Source: an uncultured Bacteroides sp. (lineage in GTDB: Bacteria; Bacteroidota; Bacteroidia; Bacteroidales; Bacteroidaceae). Taken from it: a DNA stretch of 47,600 nt. The translations under genes were made by a program, and so were the position numbers. Below the pieces are notes generated by a model. It was not told the origin of the DNA and ran no database searches. It saw only the letters and a program-made list of their open reading frames with translations. The stretch covers positions 1 to 47,600 of the forward strand of contig CAMTOQ010000023.1 of the NCBI GenBank assembly GCA_947074205.1. Reading direction: 5' to 3'. Positions 7,736 through 17,208 of the stretch are shown piece by piece; position 1 is the stretch's first letter; each line of letters starts with the position of its first letter.

Positions 7736-10700
7736 GTGGTAGCTGTTTTAGAAGTTGATTTTTTGCTGGTTCTACTGGTAGAAACAAAGCTATAGATGGC
7801 AGGTACGATGTACATGGTGAGTAGGGTAGAGATAACCATACCACCTACCACCGCTGTACCCATGGCTATACGCTGGTTGCTTCCTTCGCCCGAGGCAACG
7901 GCAAGCGGCATCAACCCCAATATGGTAGAAGCACTTGTCATCAAGATAGGACGAAGACGTTGAAGTGAGGCCTCTTTGATGGCTACTAGCTTGTCTTCGC
8001 CTAGCTCCTGCTTCTGGTTGGCGAACTCTACAATCAAGATACCGTTTTTAGCCACTAAGCCTATCAGCATGATGATACCAATCTGACTGAATATATTCAT
8101 GGTGATACCACCAAAATGCATGAACACCAATGCACCGGCAATGGCCAATGGCACGGTTAGCATGATAATAAGTGGATCTTTAAAGCTCTCGAACTGTGCT
8201 GCCAAAATCAAGTAGATAAGAACAATGGCTAAAACGAAAGCAAACATCAAGCTCGACGAACTCTCGCGATACTCCTTTGAGTCGCCGGCAAGGGCGGTAC
8301 GGAAGGTATCATCCAAGGTCTCTTCGGCTATCTGGTCCATAACATCGAGCCCTTGACCAATGGTTTTGCCTGGGGCAAGGCCCGCAGATATAGTAGCAGC
8401 AACAAAGCGATTGTAGCGATAGAGTTGAGGAGGTGCAATGCCTTCGGCCAACTCGATGAGGTTATCAAGTTGAATCATTTCACCTTTATCACTACGGATA
8501 TAGATCGACTTTAAATCGGCAGGTTTATTGCGTTGCTGGCGATTGATCTCTCCCAGAATCTCATATTGCTTGCCATTCATATAGAAGTAGCCCATGCGCT
8601 GTCCACTCAATCCATACTGCAAGGTTTGCGCAATGTTTCTTGTGCTAACGCCCATGGTTCCGGCCTTATCGCGATTGATATGAATGCGAGATTCGGGCTT
8701 GCTAAACTTCAGATTTACGTCGGCCATTTGGAATACAGGATTCTCATATATCTTTGTCATAAACAATGGCAACACCTCTTGAAGTTTTTCTAGGTTGGTG
8801 GCCTGCAACACATATTGCACCGGCATGCTTCCTCTACGTCCGCCAAAGGAGGATGATTGCTGCACAAATGCACGAGCCATAGTCTCCTTTTGTACGGCCT
8901 TTGAGAGTTTCTCGGCTACTTCCATCTGTGTATAGTCGCGCTCACTCATATCCTTCAAGGTGATGCGTACATTTCCGCTACCGCTGCTCACACGAGCTGT
9001 TACCGCTTTGGCATCGGGCACAATTGAATCGACTAGCTGATTGATGCCTTCGGTATAGTCGCGCATATACTCATACGTCACCCCTTCGGGGCCGCGCGTG
9101 TTGATGCTAATCTGCGAACGGTCTTCAAGTGGAGCCATCTCGCTTGGAATGTGTGTCCACAAATAGACAATCAAGCCTAATGTAATGGCTATGAAAGGAA
9201 GAGATATCCAACGTATGTTCAAGAAGCGGTTCAAGGAGTGGCTATACCATCTATTCATCCCTACGAAGAAAGGTTCGGTCTTAGTGTAGAACCAGTTCTT
9301 CTTCTCGCGACGCACCAACAGCTTGGTGGCAAGCATAGGGGTGAAAGTAAGTGCCGCAAAGGAGGAGATGATAACAGAACCGGAGATTACGATACTAAAC
9401 TCACGGAACAATCTACCCGTTACTCCATCCATAAAGAGGATGGGGAAGAATACAGCTACAAGCGTGATGGTGGTAGAAATAACAGCAAAGAAAATCTCTT
9501 TTGCACCCTCTATACCTGCTTCTTTGGGTGGCATCCCTCTTTCTATCCGAACATAGATATTCTCAGTCATTACAATGGCATCGTCTACTACCAACCCCAC
9601 AGCAAGCACAATGGCGAGCATGGATAGTACATTAATAGAGAAGCCGGCTACATACATCACAAAGAAGGCTCCAATCAAGGAGACTGGAATAACGATACAA
9701 GGAACGAGGGTAACGCGCCAGTCGCGGAGGAACAGGAAGATGATAACGATAACCAGTGCAAAGGCAATGAACACGGTATCTTTTACCTCTTTGATAGATG
9801 CACGAATAAACTTAGTACTGTCAAATCCGTAGTCGTAAGAGATATCTTCGGGGAGGTCTTTCTGCATTCGCTCCATTCGCTCATATACGGCATCGGCAAT
9901 CTCTATATGGTTGGCACCGGGCTGTGGGGTTACTGCAATACCCACCATAGGCACACCATTCATCTTCATGTAGCTACGGATATCGGCAGGCCCTAGTTCG
10001 GCACGACCAATGTCGCTAAATCGAATAATGCGGTTATTGTCTTCGCGGATAATGAGGTTATTGAACTCTTCGGCAGTGTGCATCAATCCTAATGTGCGGA
10101 TAGTCAGCTCGGTGGTGTTGCCCTCGATACTGCCTGATGGAAGCTCTACGTTCTCTTTGTCGATAGCATTCTTTACATCTATGGGCGTGATGCCATAGCC
10201 CGACATTTTGATAGGGTCGAGCCACAAACGCATGGAGTATCTTTTCTCGCCCCAGATGCCCACACCACTTACGTCGGAGATGGTTTGTAACTGCTCTTTT
10301 ACTGTTAGTTCGGCAATCTCACTTAGCTCGAGTAGCGAACGTTTGTCGCTTTGCAGCGCAACCATCAAGATGGGCATTGCATCGGCATCTGCCTTAGACA
10401 CAATAGGTGGGTCGCAGTCGCGAGGCAACCATCGTTGTGCACGAGAAACTTTATCGCGCACATCATTGGCTGCTGTCTCTAGATCGACAGAGAGCTCGAA
10501 CTCTACGGTGATGCGGCTTTGCCCTTGCTGGCTCACACTCGATAGCGAGCGAATGCCCGGAATGCCATTGATATTTTGTTCAAGTGGTTCGGTGATTTGG
10601 TTCTCGATAACATCTGCATTGGCACCCGGATAGGAGCAGCTAACAGAGATGATGGGATTATCCACCGAAGGATATTCGCGCACACCTAGATAAGTATATC

Positions 10701-10782
10701 CGATGAAACCAAAGATAAGAATGATAAGAGTCAATACGGTAGATAATACCGGTCGGCGAATGCTTAGTTCTGATATATTCAT
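7732..10782 (-). CDS. RND (HAE1/AcrB-type) inner-membrane efflux pump
   Basis: This 1016-residue protein is typical in length for HAE1 pumps. It begins with SIRRPVLSTVLTLIILIFG (TM1), followed by the large periplasmic porter loop starting REYPSVDNP. The paired proton-relay aspartates are present in TM4 as VVDDA (D400, D401), and the TM10 lysine is present in GLVAKNGILIVEF. A second large periplasmic loop and six C-terminal helices complete the fold. All key residues are intact, so it should be a functional proton-driven exporter of hydrophobic or amphiphilic compounds, working with the adaptor 18 bp upstream and the TolC-like channel that overlaps its end. No regulator gene is adjacent. Confidence 0.95.
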   Translation of the reverse strand: MNISELSIRRPVLSTVLTLIILIFGFIGYTYLGVREYPSVDNPIISVSCSYPGANADVIENQITEPLEQNINGIPGIRSLSSVSQQGQSRITVEFELSVDLETAANDVRDKVSRAQRWLPRDCDPPIVSKADADAMPILMVALQSDKRSLLELSEIAELTVKEQLQTISDVSGVGIWGEKRYSMRLWLDPIKMSGYGITPIDVKNAIDKENVELPSGSIEGNTTELTIRTLGLMHTAEEFNNLIIREDNNRIIRFSDIGRAELGPADIRSYMKMNGVPMVGIAVTPQPGANHIEIADAVYERMERMQKDLPEDISYDYGFDSTKFIRASIKEVKDTVFIAFALVIVIIFLFLRDWRVTLVPCIVIPVSLIGAFFVMYVAGFSINVLSMLAIVLAVGLVVDDAIVMTENIYVRIERGMPPKEAGIEGAKEIFFAVISTTITLVAVFFPILFMDGVTGRLFREFSIVISGSVIISSFAALTFTPMLATKLLVRREKKNWFYTKTEPFFVGMNRWYSHSLNRFLNIRWISLPFIAITLGLIVYLWTHIPSEMAPLEDRSQISINTRGPEGVTYEYMRDYTEGINQLVDSIVPDAKAVTARVSSGSGNVRITLKDMSERDYTQMEVAEKLSKAVQKETMARAFVQQSSSFGGRRGSMPVQYVLQATNLEKLQEVLPLFMTKIYENPVFQMADVNLKFSKPESRIHINRDKAGTMGVSTRNIAQTLQYGLSGQRMGYFYMNGKQYEILGEINRQQRNKPADLKSIYIRSDKGEMIQLDNLIELAEGIAPPQLYRYNRFVAATISAGLAPGKTIGQGLDVMDQIAEETLDDTFRTALAGDSKEYRESSSSLMFAFVLAIVLIYLILAAQFESFKDPLIIMLTVPLAIAGALVFMHFGGITMNIFSQIGIIMLIGLVAKNGILIVEFANQKQELGEDKLVAIKEASLQRLRPILMTSASTILGLMPLAVASGEGSNQRIAMGTAVVGGMVISTLLTMYIVPAIYSFVSTSRTSKKSTSKTATT

Positions 10783-10800
10783 TGCAGAGATGGCTGTAGA

Positions 10801-11883
10801 TTAGTTGATATTATCTAATGTCACTGGAAGACCGGTGCGCAACTGGAGTGTACCCGAAGTGATGATTGTATCACCAATCTGCAAACCTTCTATCACCTGT
10901 ACTTCCGACTCTGTGCGAATGCCTCTTGTGATCTCTATAGGTTGAGCTTTACCGCTTTTATATAGGAATATGATATCTTTCCCCATCTCCGGAATAATAG
11001 CTTCCGACGGGATGGCAATAGCGTCTTTTATCTCAGCTCTTTTCAGCTTGATACTAGTATATCTACCTGGAAGAAGCTCTCGTTGGGTATTGGGATAGAT
11101 GGCTCGTATAGGCAATGTGCGTGTTGAAGGGTCAATCTTCGACTCCATGGCGTATACTTGTGCCGAATAGTCGTTGAGCTTACCTTCGATGTTGAAAGTA
11201 AGGTTGGTGCCTTTGGTAATATCACTGGCATAACGCTCGGGCACAGCAAATTCGACCTTGAGTGGAGAGACTTTGGTGAGCGAAGCAATGAGGGTTGTAG
11301 GGGTGGCGTATGCTCCCTCGCTCACTTGACGAAGTCCGATAACACCATCAAACGGAGCACGCAGTTCGGTGAGTTCAATATTGGCTTTCACCAGTTCGAT
11401 ATCGGCGTGGAGAGTAGCCAGTTCTGTTTGCACCTGCTCCAACGCCTCTTGGCTCACAGCGTCCTTTTTAAGTAGTGCATCTTGTCTGTACACTCTATCC
11501 TCGGCAAGTTTTAATTGCGATTCGAGTTTTTGTAGTTGGGCTTGCAGGGGACGATCGTTCACCTTTGCCAGTAGTTGCCCTTTTTTGACATATCCACCTT
11601 CGTCAAAGTATATTTTTATAATCTTGCCCGATGTTTCGAATGATAGATTTACCTCTTCGTCGGGCACTAAGTTCCCATTGATATAAATTTCATCGGTAAG
11701 TACTTGAGGGGATATCACCTTAGCATTAACGTTTAACACTCTTCTGTTTGCTGGCGCTGATTGCATTATTTTATCAGCTGCTTCAAGATCTTTATTTGTT
11801 TTAGGAATCTGCGAGTAGACGAATCCTCCAACGATTCCTACTGCAATTAAAATGATAATAGCCCATCTAAGTTTTTTGCTCAT
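10801..11883 (-). CDS. RND periplasmic adaptor (membrane fusion protein)
   Basis: This 360-residue protein has an N-terminal membrane anchor (about residues 7-25) and no lipobox. The order of domains is HlyD-like: a lipoyl half starting FETSGKIIKIYFDEGGYVKKGQ, an alpha hairpin (about 105-165), the second lipoyl half (ELRAPFDGVIGLRQVSEGAY), a beta barrel (PLKVEFAVPERYASDI) and a membrane-proximal domain ending TGLPVTLDNIN. It should bridge pump and outer-membrane channel. It is the first gene of the operon; its promoter must lie in the 764-bp gap shared with the divergent susC gene. No TAnnTTTG box was found on the minus strand close to its start. Confidence 0.93.
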   Translation of the reverse strand: MSKKLRWAIIILIAVGIVGGFVYSQIPKTNKDLEAADKIMQSAPANRRVLNVNAKVISPQVLTDEIYINGNLVPDEEVNLSFETSGKIIKIYFDEGGYVKKGQLLAKVNDRPLQAQLQKLESQLKLAEDRVYRQDALLKKDAVSQEALEQVQTELATLHADIELVKANIELTELRAPFDGVIGLRQVSEGAYATPTTLIASLTKVSPLKVEFAVPERYASDITKGTNLTFNIEGKLNDYSAQVYAMESKIDPSTRTLPIRAIYPNTQRELLPGRYTSIKLKRAEIKDAIAIPSEAIIPEMGKDIIFLYKSGKAQPIEITRGIRTESEVQVIEGLQIGDTIITSGTLQLRTGLPVTLDNIN

Positions 11884-12541
11884 ACTAATGTCTACTTAAG
11901 AGGATAAACGATTAAGAAAATGCATTGTATCCGGTGTTTTTATTGAGGTACTAGTTTTATGACTTGAAATTAAGGTAATAGTTTAAATAGTGTTATACGA
12001 AAAGATGTTAATTCAGAGCTCTGCGTTCTTCCTTCCTTTTAACTCATTGTGAATAGTGTCTATATCAGCTCCATTTTTTAGTGGGAATCTCTAAACATCT
12101 ACCTTATTACACATCATCTTTACTGCTATTCTATCAGTTTCTGCCGAAACTAAAAAGCGGTCAACGAAAGTACTAAATGTTTGGGGATAGTTAACAGTCA
12201 CCAGCAACAATTATTGATCTAAATTAGCATCAAGTAGCTGTGGTTGTTTAGAAAGATACGAGTAGTGCCCATTTTGCATGATTAGAGCTCTGCTTTTGCA
12301 GATACAATACAGTTAGTAAAAAGGCCGAATAGGAATAAATCTTATAGCTAAATAGCTGAACTATTATCGTCCATGAAGAGAAATTTGAACTGATTTTGCA
12401 TCAATTTATGCTTTAAACGGCTTTGTTTTATCCACTTTTTTCTACTATTGCGCTATGGCCAATAGACAGATAAACAGTGTTTTAGCTTAAATGATAGTCC
12501 ACTATTTCAGTCATCGGAAGATAATGAGCCCACATTCTTCG

Positions 12542-12549
12542 TATTTTTG
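12542..12549 (+). promoter_or_regulatory. Candidate -7 promoter box (TATTTTTG) for susC
   Basis: Exact TAnnTTTG match 98 bp before the ATG at 12648. A near match, TATATTTA, lies closer at 12589-12596 and is an equally possible -7 box. Confidence 0.4.
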
Positions 12550-12617
12550 TTTTGCCGAGAGTTTCTGCTTCTTTCTCATAATAATGAGTATATTTACAGT
12601 AACCGCTTTCGGCAAAA
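12550..12617 (+). promoter_or_regulatory. Inverted repeat flanking the susC promoter region
   Basis: TTTTGCCGA (12550-12558) is perfectly complementary to TCGGCAAAA (12609-12617), and the stem extends to about 13 pairs with two G-U wobbles. It spans the candidate promoter boxes, so it could be a two-site operator or a leader RNA stem. This is inferred from symmetry only. Confidence 0.35.
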
Positions 12618-12647
12618 ACTAATGTTAACCCTTTTAATTGAATACGT

Positions 12648-15632
12648 ATGAAAATGAACAGGCGGAACTCCCTCCTATGGAGCCGTGTGGCTCTATCAGT
12701 CCTCATGGCATTGCTTCTCTCATTTCATGTCAGTGCACAGCAACTAACTGTCAAGGGGCAGGTGGTTGATCAACAAAATGAACCCTTAATAGGAGTCAGT
12801 GTACTAGAGAAAGGCACCTCCGTCGGTACCATCACCGATATGGACGGAAACTTTACTATCAACACAACACCCGGAAGAACTCTCCAATTCTCTTATGTAG
12901 GCTACAAATCGCAAGATGTGGCAGCCAAAGCAACGATGAAGGTCGTAATGCAAGAAGATAACGAGGTGCTGGATGAAGTAGTGGTAATCGGCTATGGCTC
13001 GGTGAAGCGCAAAGATGTTACTACCGCTATTTCGAGCGTATCTACCAAAGATTTAGATCAGCGTCCCATCGTTTCGGCAGCACAAGCCATTCAAGGTAAG
13101 GCAGCCGGTGTATCGGTGATTCAGCCTACAGGACAGCCCGGTGGGGAGATGTCTATCCGTGTACGTGGTACCACTTCTATGAATGGTAGTAACGACCCTC
13201 TCTATGTGGTTGACGGTGTGCCGGTAGACAATATCGGCTTCTTAGCGCCTACCGATATTGCAGATATGCAGATATTGAAAGATGCCTCATCGGCCTCTAT
13301 CTACGGTTCGCGTGCAGCCAACGGGGTGATCTTGATCACTACCAAACAAGGTCAGCAAGGAAGAGCTAAGGTATCTTTTACAGCTCAATTTGGTTGGAAC
13401 AATGTAGCGAAGAAGATAGATGTGCTGAACTCGGCACAGTACAAAGAGCTGCAAGATGAAATCGGAATGATCAATCTGCCCGACGCTTTGCCCGATCAAA
13501 CCGACTGGTTCGATGAAACCTACTCTACGGGTAATGTGCAGAACTATCAGTTTGCCGTGTCCAATGGTACCGACAACTTGAAATACTATATCTCTTTGGG
13601 GTATCAAAAAGAGAAAGGTATTCTCGATATATCTTACTACAAACGTTATAGCTTCCGCGTGAATGTAGAAAACAAAGTGCGCAATTGGCTCACCATCAAT
13701 GCCAATGTATCGTATGCCGACTACGCCAGCAACGGTGCCGGAGCTATGGGTACAGGTGCCAATCGTGGCGGTGTGGTGCTAGCCATCATCAATACACCTA
13801 CCTACGCACCGATATGGGATTCGTTGAACCCCGATCAGTACTACAACAACTTCTACGGCATTAGCAATATCACTAGTCCGCTAGAGAATATGGCACGTGC
13901 CGAGAATAACAAGAGTCGCGAAAACCGACTAATAGCCACCGGTGGTGCTACCTTTACTTTTCTTCCAGGACTCCAATTGAAATCTAACTTTACGCTGGAC
14001 CGTCGTAACGCTATCAACACCTCTTTCCTTGACCCGATTAAAACGGCATGGGGACGTAACCAGTATGGCGAAGGTAGCGATAGCCGCAATATGAACACCG
14101 TACTGACTTTCGATAATGTTTTGAGTTACACCAAGACCATTAAGAAGAACTTCCTCGAAGCCATGGGTGGTGCTTCATGGACCGATTCGGACTATACGAA
14201 CAACTGGATCAACGGTTCGCACTATAAGAATGGTGATATTCAGACCTTGAATGCAGCCAATAAAATATCGTGGAGTGGCACAGGTAGTGGCGCCTCGCAA
14301 TGGAGCATCATGTCCTACTTTGCCCGTCTATCTTACAACTACGACAGCAAGTACATCGCTACGGCCAATGTGCGTGCCGATGGTTCGTCTAAGTTGCATC
14401 CCGACCACCGTTGGGGCGTTTTCCCCTCATTCTCGGCTGCATGGCGCATCTCTTCCGAAGAGTTTATGAAAGATTTGGAATGGATGGACGACTTTAAGAT
14501 TCGCGGCGGCTGGGGACAAACCGGTAACCAATCGGGTATTGGAGACTATGCCTATCTGCAACGCTACAACATCAACCGTGTGGACTGGACACAAGAGGGG
14601 CAAGAGAATGCAGTGCCCACCATCTCTGCTGCCAATCTGCGTACCAAGGACTTGAAGTGGGAAACCACTACACAGACCAATATAGGTATCGACTTGAGTT
14701 TGTGGAACAGTAGGGTAGTGATTAATGCCGACTACTACTATAAGAAGACCAAGAATATGTTGATGTATGTATCGTTGCCTTCATCGGGAAGTGCCATTGC
14801 AACATCCATTCAACGCAACGAAGGCGAAATGACCAATAAGGGTTTTGAATTTACCCTTAGCACACGCAACCTACAAGGCGACTTCTCATGGAATACCGAT
14901 ATCAACATTTCGCGCAACCGCAATAAGCTCACCAAGCTGGAACTGCAAAAGGTCTATACTGCTGCACAGACCAGTGAGTTTATCAAAGAAGATGTGGTAC
15001 GCAACGAACCCGGACGCCCACTAGGAGGTTTCTATGGCTATATTAGTGACGGTGTAGACCCCGAAACAGGAGAACTTATCTATCGTGACCTCAATGGTGA
15101 TGGTAAGTTGTCTACTTCCGATCGTACCTACATTGGCGACCCCAACCCAAAATTTATCTACGGTATGACCAACTACTTCTACTATAAGAACTTTACGTTG
15201 AGTGTGTTTATCCAAGGCTCTTATGGTAACGATGTCTACAATGCCTCGCGCATCGAAACCGAAGGGATGTACGACGGAAAGAATCAATCGACTCGCGTGC
15301 TAGATCGCTGGCGCATACCCGGGCAGATTACCGATGTGCCCAAAGCCGGATTTGATATCAAAAACTCGAGTTATTTTGTAGAAGATGGTAGCTTCTTGCG
15401 CTTGAAGAATGTGACTCTATCTTATGACTTCGATCTCAAAATGCTACGCAAGTGGGGTGTTACTCGTCTGCAACCTTACTTCACAGCTACCAATCTGCTA
15501 ACTTGGACTAAGTATAAAGGTATGGACCCTGAAGTGAACCAATGGGGCAACTCCGGTGCTGTACAAGGTATCGACTGGGGCACCTACCCACATTGTCGCA
15601 CCTATACGTTTGGTATTAATCTCGAATTCTAA
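12648..15632 (+). CDS. SusC-like TonB-dependent transporter, beta-1,6-glucan PUL
   Basis: This 994-residue protein has a signal peptide ending near residue 30 (VSAQ). A carboxypeptidase-D-regulatory-like domain follows (about 33-118), then the TonB-box-like EVLDEVVVIGYG, a plug domain (to about 230, with DPLYVVDGVPV and SIYGSRAANGVILITTK) and a 22-strand barrel ending in a terminal Phe (NLEF). This is the classic SusC/RagA outer-membrane importer. The SusD-like gene follows at once and caps it. By synteny with BT3310 it should import beta-1,6-gluco-oligosaccharides. The five genes 12648-22986 are spaced by about 30 bp or less and form one operon. Confidence 0.95.
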   Translation: MKMNRRNSLLWSRVALSVLMALLLSFHVSAQQLTVKGQVVDQQNEPLIGVSVLEKGTSVGTITDMDGNFTINTTPGRTLQFSYVGYKSQDVAAKATMKVVMQEDNEVLDEVVVIGYGSVKRKDVTTAISSVSTKDLDQRPIVSAAQAIQGKAAGVSVIQPTGQPGGEMSIRVRGTTSMNGSNDPLYVVDGVPVDNIGFLAPTDIADMQILKDASSASIYGSRAANGVILITTKQGQQGRAKVSFTAQFGWNNVAKKIDVLNSAQYKELQDEIGMINLPDALPDQTDWFDETYSTGNVQNYQFAVSNGTDNLKYYISLGYQKEKGILDISYYKRYSFRVNVENKVRNWLTINANVSYADYASNGAGAMGTGANRGGVVLAIINTPTYAPIWDSLNPDQYYNNFYGISNITSPLENMARAENNKSRENRLIATGGATFTFLPGLQLKSNFTLDRRNAINTSFLDPIKTAWGRNQYGEGSDSRNMNTVLTFDNVLSYTKTIKKNFLEAMGGASWTDSDYTNNWINGSHYKNGDIQTLNAANKISWSGTGSGASQWSIMSYFARLSYNYDSKYIATANVRADGSSKLHPDHRWGVFPSFSAAWRISSEEFMKDLEWMDDFKIRGGWGQTGNQSGIGDYAYLQRYNINRVDWTQEGQENAVPTISAANLRTKDLKWETTTQTNIGIDLSLWNSRVVINADYYYKKTKNMLMYVSLPSSGSAIATSIQRNEGEMTNKGFEFTLSTRNLQGDFSWNTDINISRNRNKLTKLELQKVYTAAQTSEFIKEDVVRNEPGRPLGGFYGYISDGVDPETGELIYRDLNGDGKLSTSDRTYIGDPNPKFIYGMTNYFYYKNFTLSVFIQGSYGNDVYNASRIETEGMYDGKNQSTRVLDRWRIPGQITDVPKAGFDIKNSSYFVEDGSFLRLKNVTLSYDFDLKMLRKWGVTRLQPYFTATNLLTWTKYKGMDPEVNQWGNSGAVQGIDWGTYPHCRTYTFGINLEF

Positions 15633-15647
15633 TAAATGATTACAGAT

Positions 15648-17168
15648 ATGAAACTAAAATATATTTATAGCGGAGCAGCGATTTCTCTCTTATTAAGTGT
15701 GGCTTCCTGTTCGTTGGACAAAGATCCGGTTGATACCTACTCTGACGTAACCGAAGGAGTGACGGAAGCCGGTAAAGAGGTTGTTTTTAAAGATAAAGCG
15801 GCTGTACAAAGCCACCTAACCAGCTTGTACAACCTAATGCGAGATCGCCAAGAGCATTGGTATCTCGACCTGCTGTTGATAGCGGAGTCGCACGCCGACA
15901 ATGCTTATGCAGGGACCACTGGTGCCGAAGTTGTTCCCTTCGAGACGAATTCCATCGAAGGGTCCAACTCGGTCATCGCTCGCGACTGGGATCGCTACCT
16001 AGCCGATATGGCAAAAGCCAATCTGCTGATTTGTAATATTGACGAGGTGCAAGATAACTCGTTGACTGCTGCCGAGCGCCAACAATATGCGGCCGAAGCC
16101 AAGATATTCCGTGCCATGATTCTGTTTGATATGGTACGCCTATGGGGGGATATCCCTGTGGTGACAGAGATAGGCGATGATATCACTGCCGAAAACATCG
16201 AAGAAGTGTACGAGCAATATTTCCCTACTCAGATGGCCGAAGTAGAGGTGTATCGGCAGATAGAGCGTGATCTACTAGAGGCACTTTCTGCGGCTCCTAA
16301 TAATGATGCCAACGACAAGACACTTTTCACGAAGTCAGTAGCTCGTACTTTGCTTGCCAAAGTCTATGCCGAAAAGCCTTTGCGCGACTATGCCAAGGTG
16401 ATACAATACTGTGATGCTGTGGCTTCTGATGGTTTCGACCTAGTGACCGACTTAGAAGATCTGTTTGGAATGAACGAGGCCGGCACAGATATGAAGATGC
16501 GCAACACCAAAGAGAGTATTCTCGAAGCCCAATTCTCTACCGCCAATGGTAACTGGTGTACCTGGATGTTTGGACGCGACCTTGCCAACTGGAACAACAA
16601 CTTTACTTGGGCCAAATGGGTGACTCCCTCGCGCGACCTTATCAAGTGCTACGAGGATGAAGGCGATAATGTACGTTTCGCGCAGGCTGTGGTCTACTAT
16701 CCTTGTACCTGGAGCAACTACTACCCATCGGACAACTATCCTTTTATGTACAAATGTCGCTCGGCCTACAACAGCTTGATCAAGTATCGTTATGCCGATG
16801 TGCTATTGCTCAAAGCTGAGGCTCTCATCCTACAGCCTACACCCGATCTTACATCTGCTGCTACCATTATCGATCGTATTCGCGACCGTGCAGGGCTTCG
16901 CCCATTAGCCGCATCGATTAAAGGTAGTCAAGAGTCGATGCTGAATGCCTTGCTGAAAGAGCGCCGTTTGGAACTCGCCTTCGAAGGGCAGCGTTGGTTC
17001 GACCTAGTGCGCAATGACAAGGTAGAAGAGGTGATGAATGCAGTCTATGCCAAAGACAGTGGTCGCAAGTCGCAATCTTATCTTTTCAATAAAGAGTCTT
17101 ATCGCCTGCCTATACCGCAGTCGGTGATAGACACCAATGATAAGATCCAACAAAATCCTGGTTATTAA
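15648..17168 (+). CDS. SusD-like surface glycan-binding lipoprotein
   Basis: From the ATG at 15648 the protein has 506 residues and a lipoprotein signal with Cys21 (LLSVASCSLDKDP). An in-frame ATG at 15636 would add four residues and makes a poorer signal start. SusD/RagB features follow: the TPR-like core (FRAMILFDMVRLWGDIPVV) and a C-terminal LKERRLELAFEGQRWFDLVR segment, ending in PIPQSVIDTNDKIQQNPGY. It forms the lid of the SusC transporter and captures oligosaccharide at the cell surface. Synteny gives BT3311 as counterpart. Confidence 0.93.
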   Translation: MKLKYIYSGAAISLLLSVASCSLDKDPVDTYSDVTEGVTEAGKEVVFKDKAAVQSHLTSLYNLMRDRQEHWYLDLLLIAESHADNAYAGTTGAEVVPFETNSIEGSNSVIARDWDRYLADMAKANLLICNIDEVQDNSLTAAERQQYAAEAKIFRAMILFDMVRLWGDIPVVTEIGDDITAENIEEVYEQYFPTQMAEVEVYRQIERDLLEALSAAPNNDANDKTLFTKSVARTLLAKVYAEKPLRDYAKVIQYCDAVASDGFDLVTDLEDLFGMNEAGTDMKMRNTKESILEAQFSTANGNWCTWMFGRDLANWNNNFTWAKWVTPSRDLIKCYEDEGDNVRFAQAVVYYPCTWSNYYPSDNYPFMYKCRSAYNSLIKYRYADVLLLKAEALILQPTPDLTSAATIIDRIRDRAGLRPLAASIKGSQESMLNALLKERRLELAFEGQRWFDLVRNDKVEEVMNAVYAKDSGRKSQSYLFNKESYRLPIPQSVIDTNDKIQQNPGY

Positions 17169-17208
17169 ACAAATTCCATAAAGAACACAATTATATATGA
17201 TTACCATT

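Larger units (their letters stand above)
11884..12647. other. 764-bp divergent intergenic region
   Basis: This AT-rich gap separates the efflux operon (minus) from the SusC-led PUL (plus). No convincing ORF was found: the 74-codon minus ORF at 12482-12706 overlaps the susC start and has no recognisable content. It holds candidate plus-strand promoter boxes near 12542 and 12589 and an inverted repeat at 12550-12617. The remaining 600 bp could hold regulator sites or a small RNA, but nothing specific was seen. Confidence 0.7.

Noticed and set aside
12316..12380. Similarity to the CE15 leader at 23210-23270 (AGCCGGATAGGAGTAA-like core)
   Set aside because: About 13 of 16 core bases match, but with two long leaders compared by eye roughly one such match is expected by chance, and the flanks align poorly.
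12482..12706. 74-codon minus ORF in the susC upstream region
   Set aside because: It overlaps the susC start, has no family content, and lies across the promoter region.
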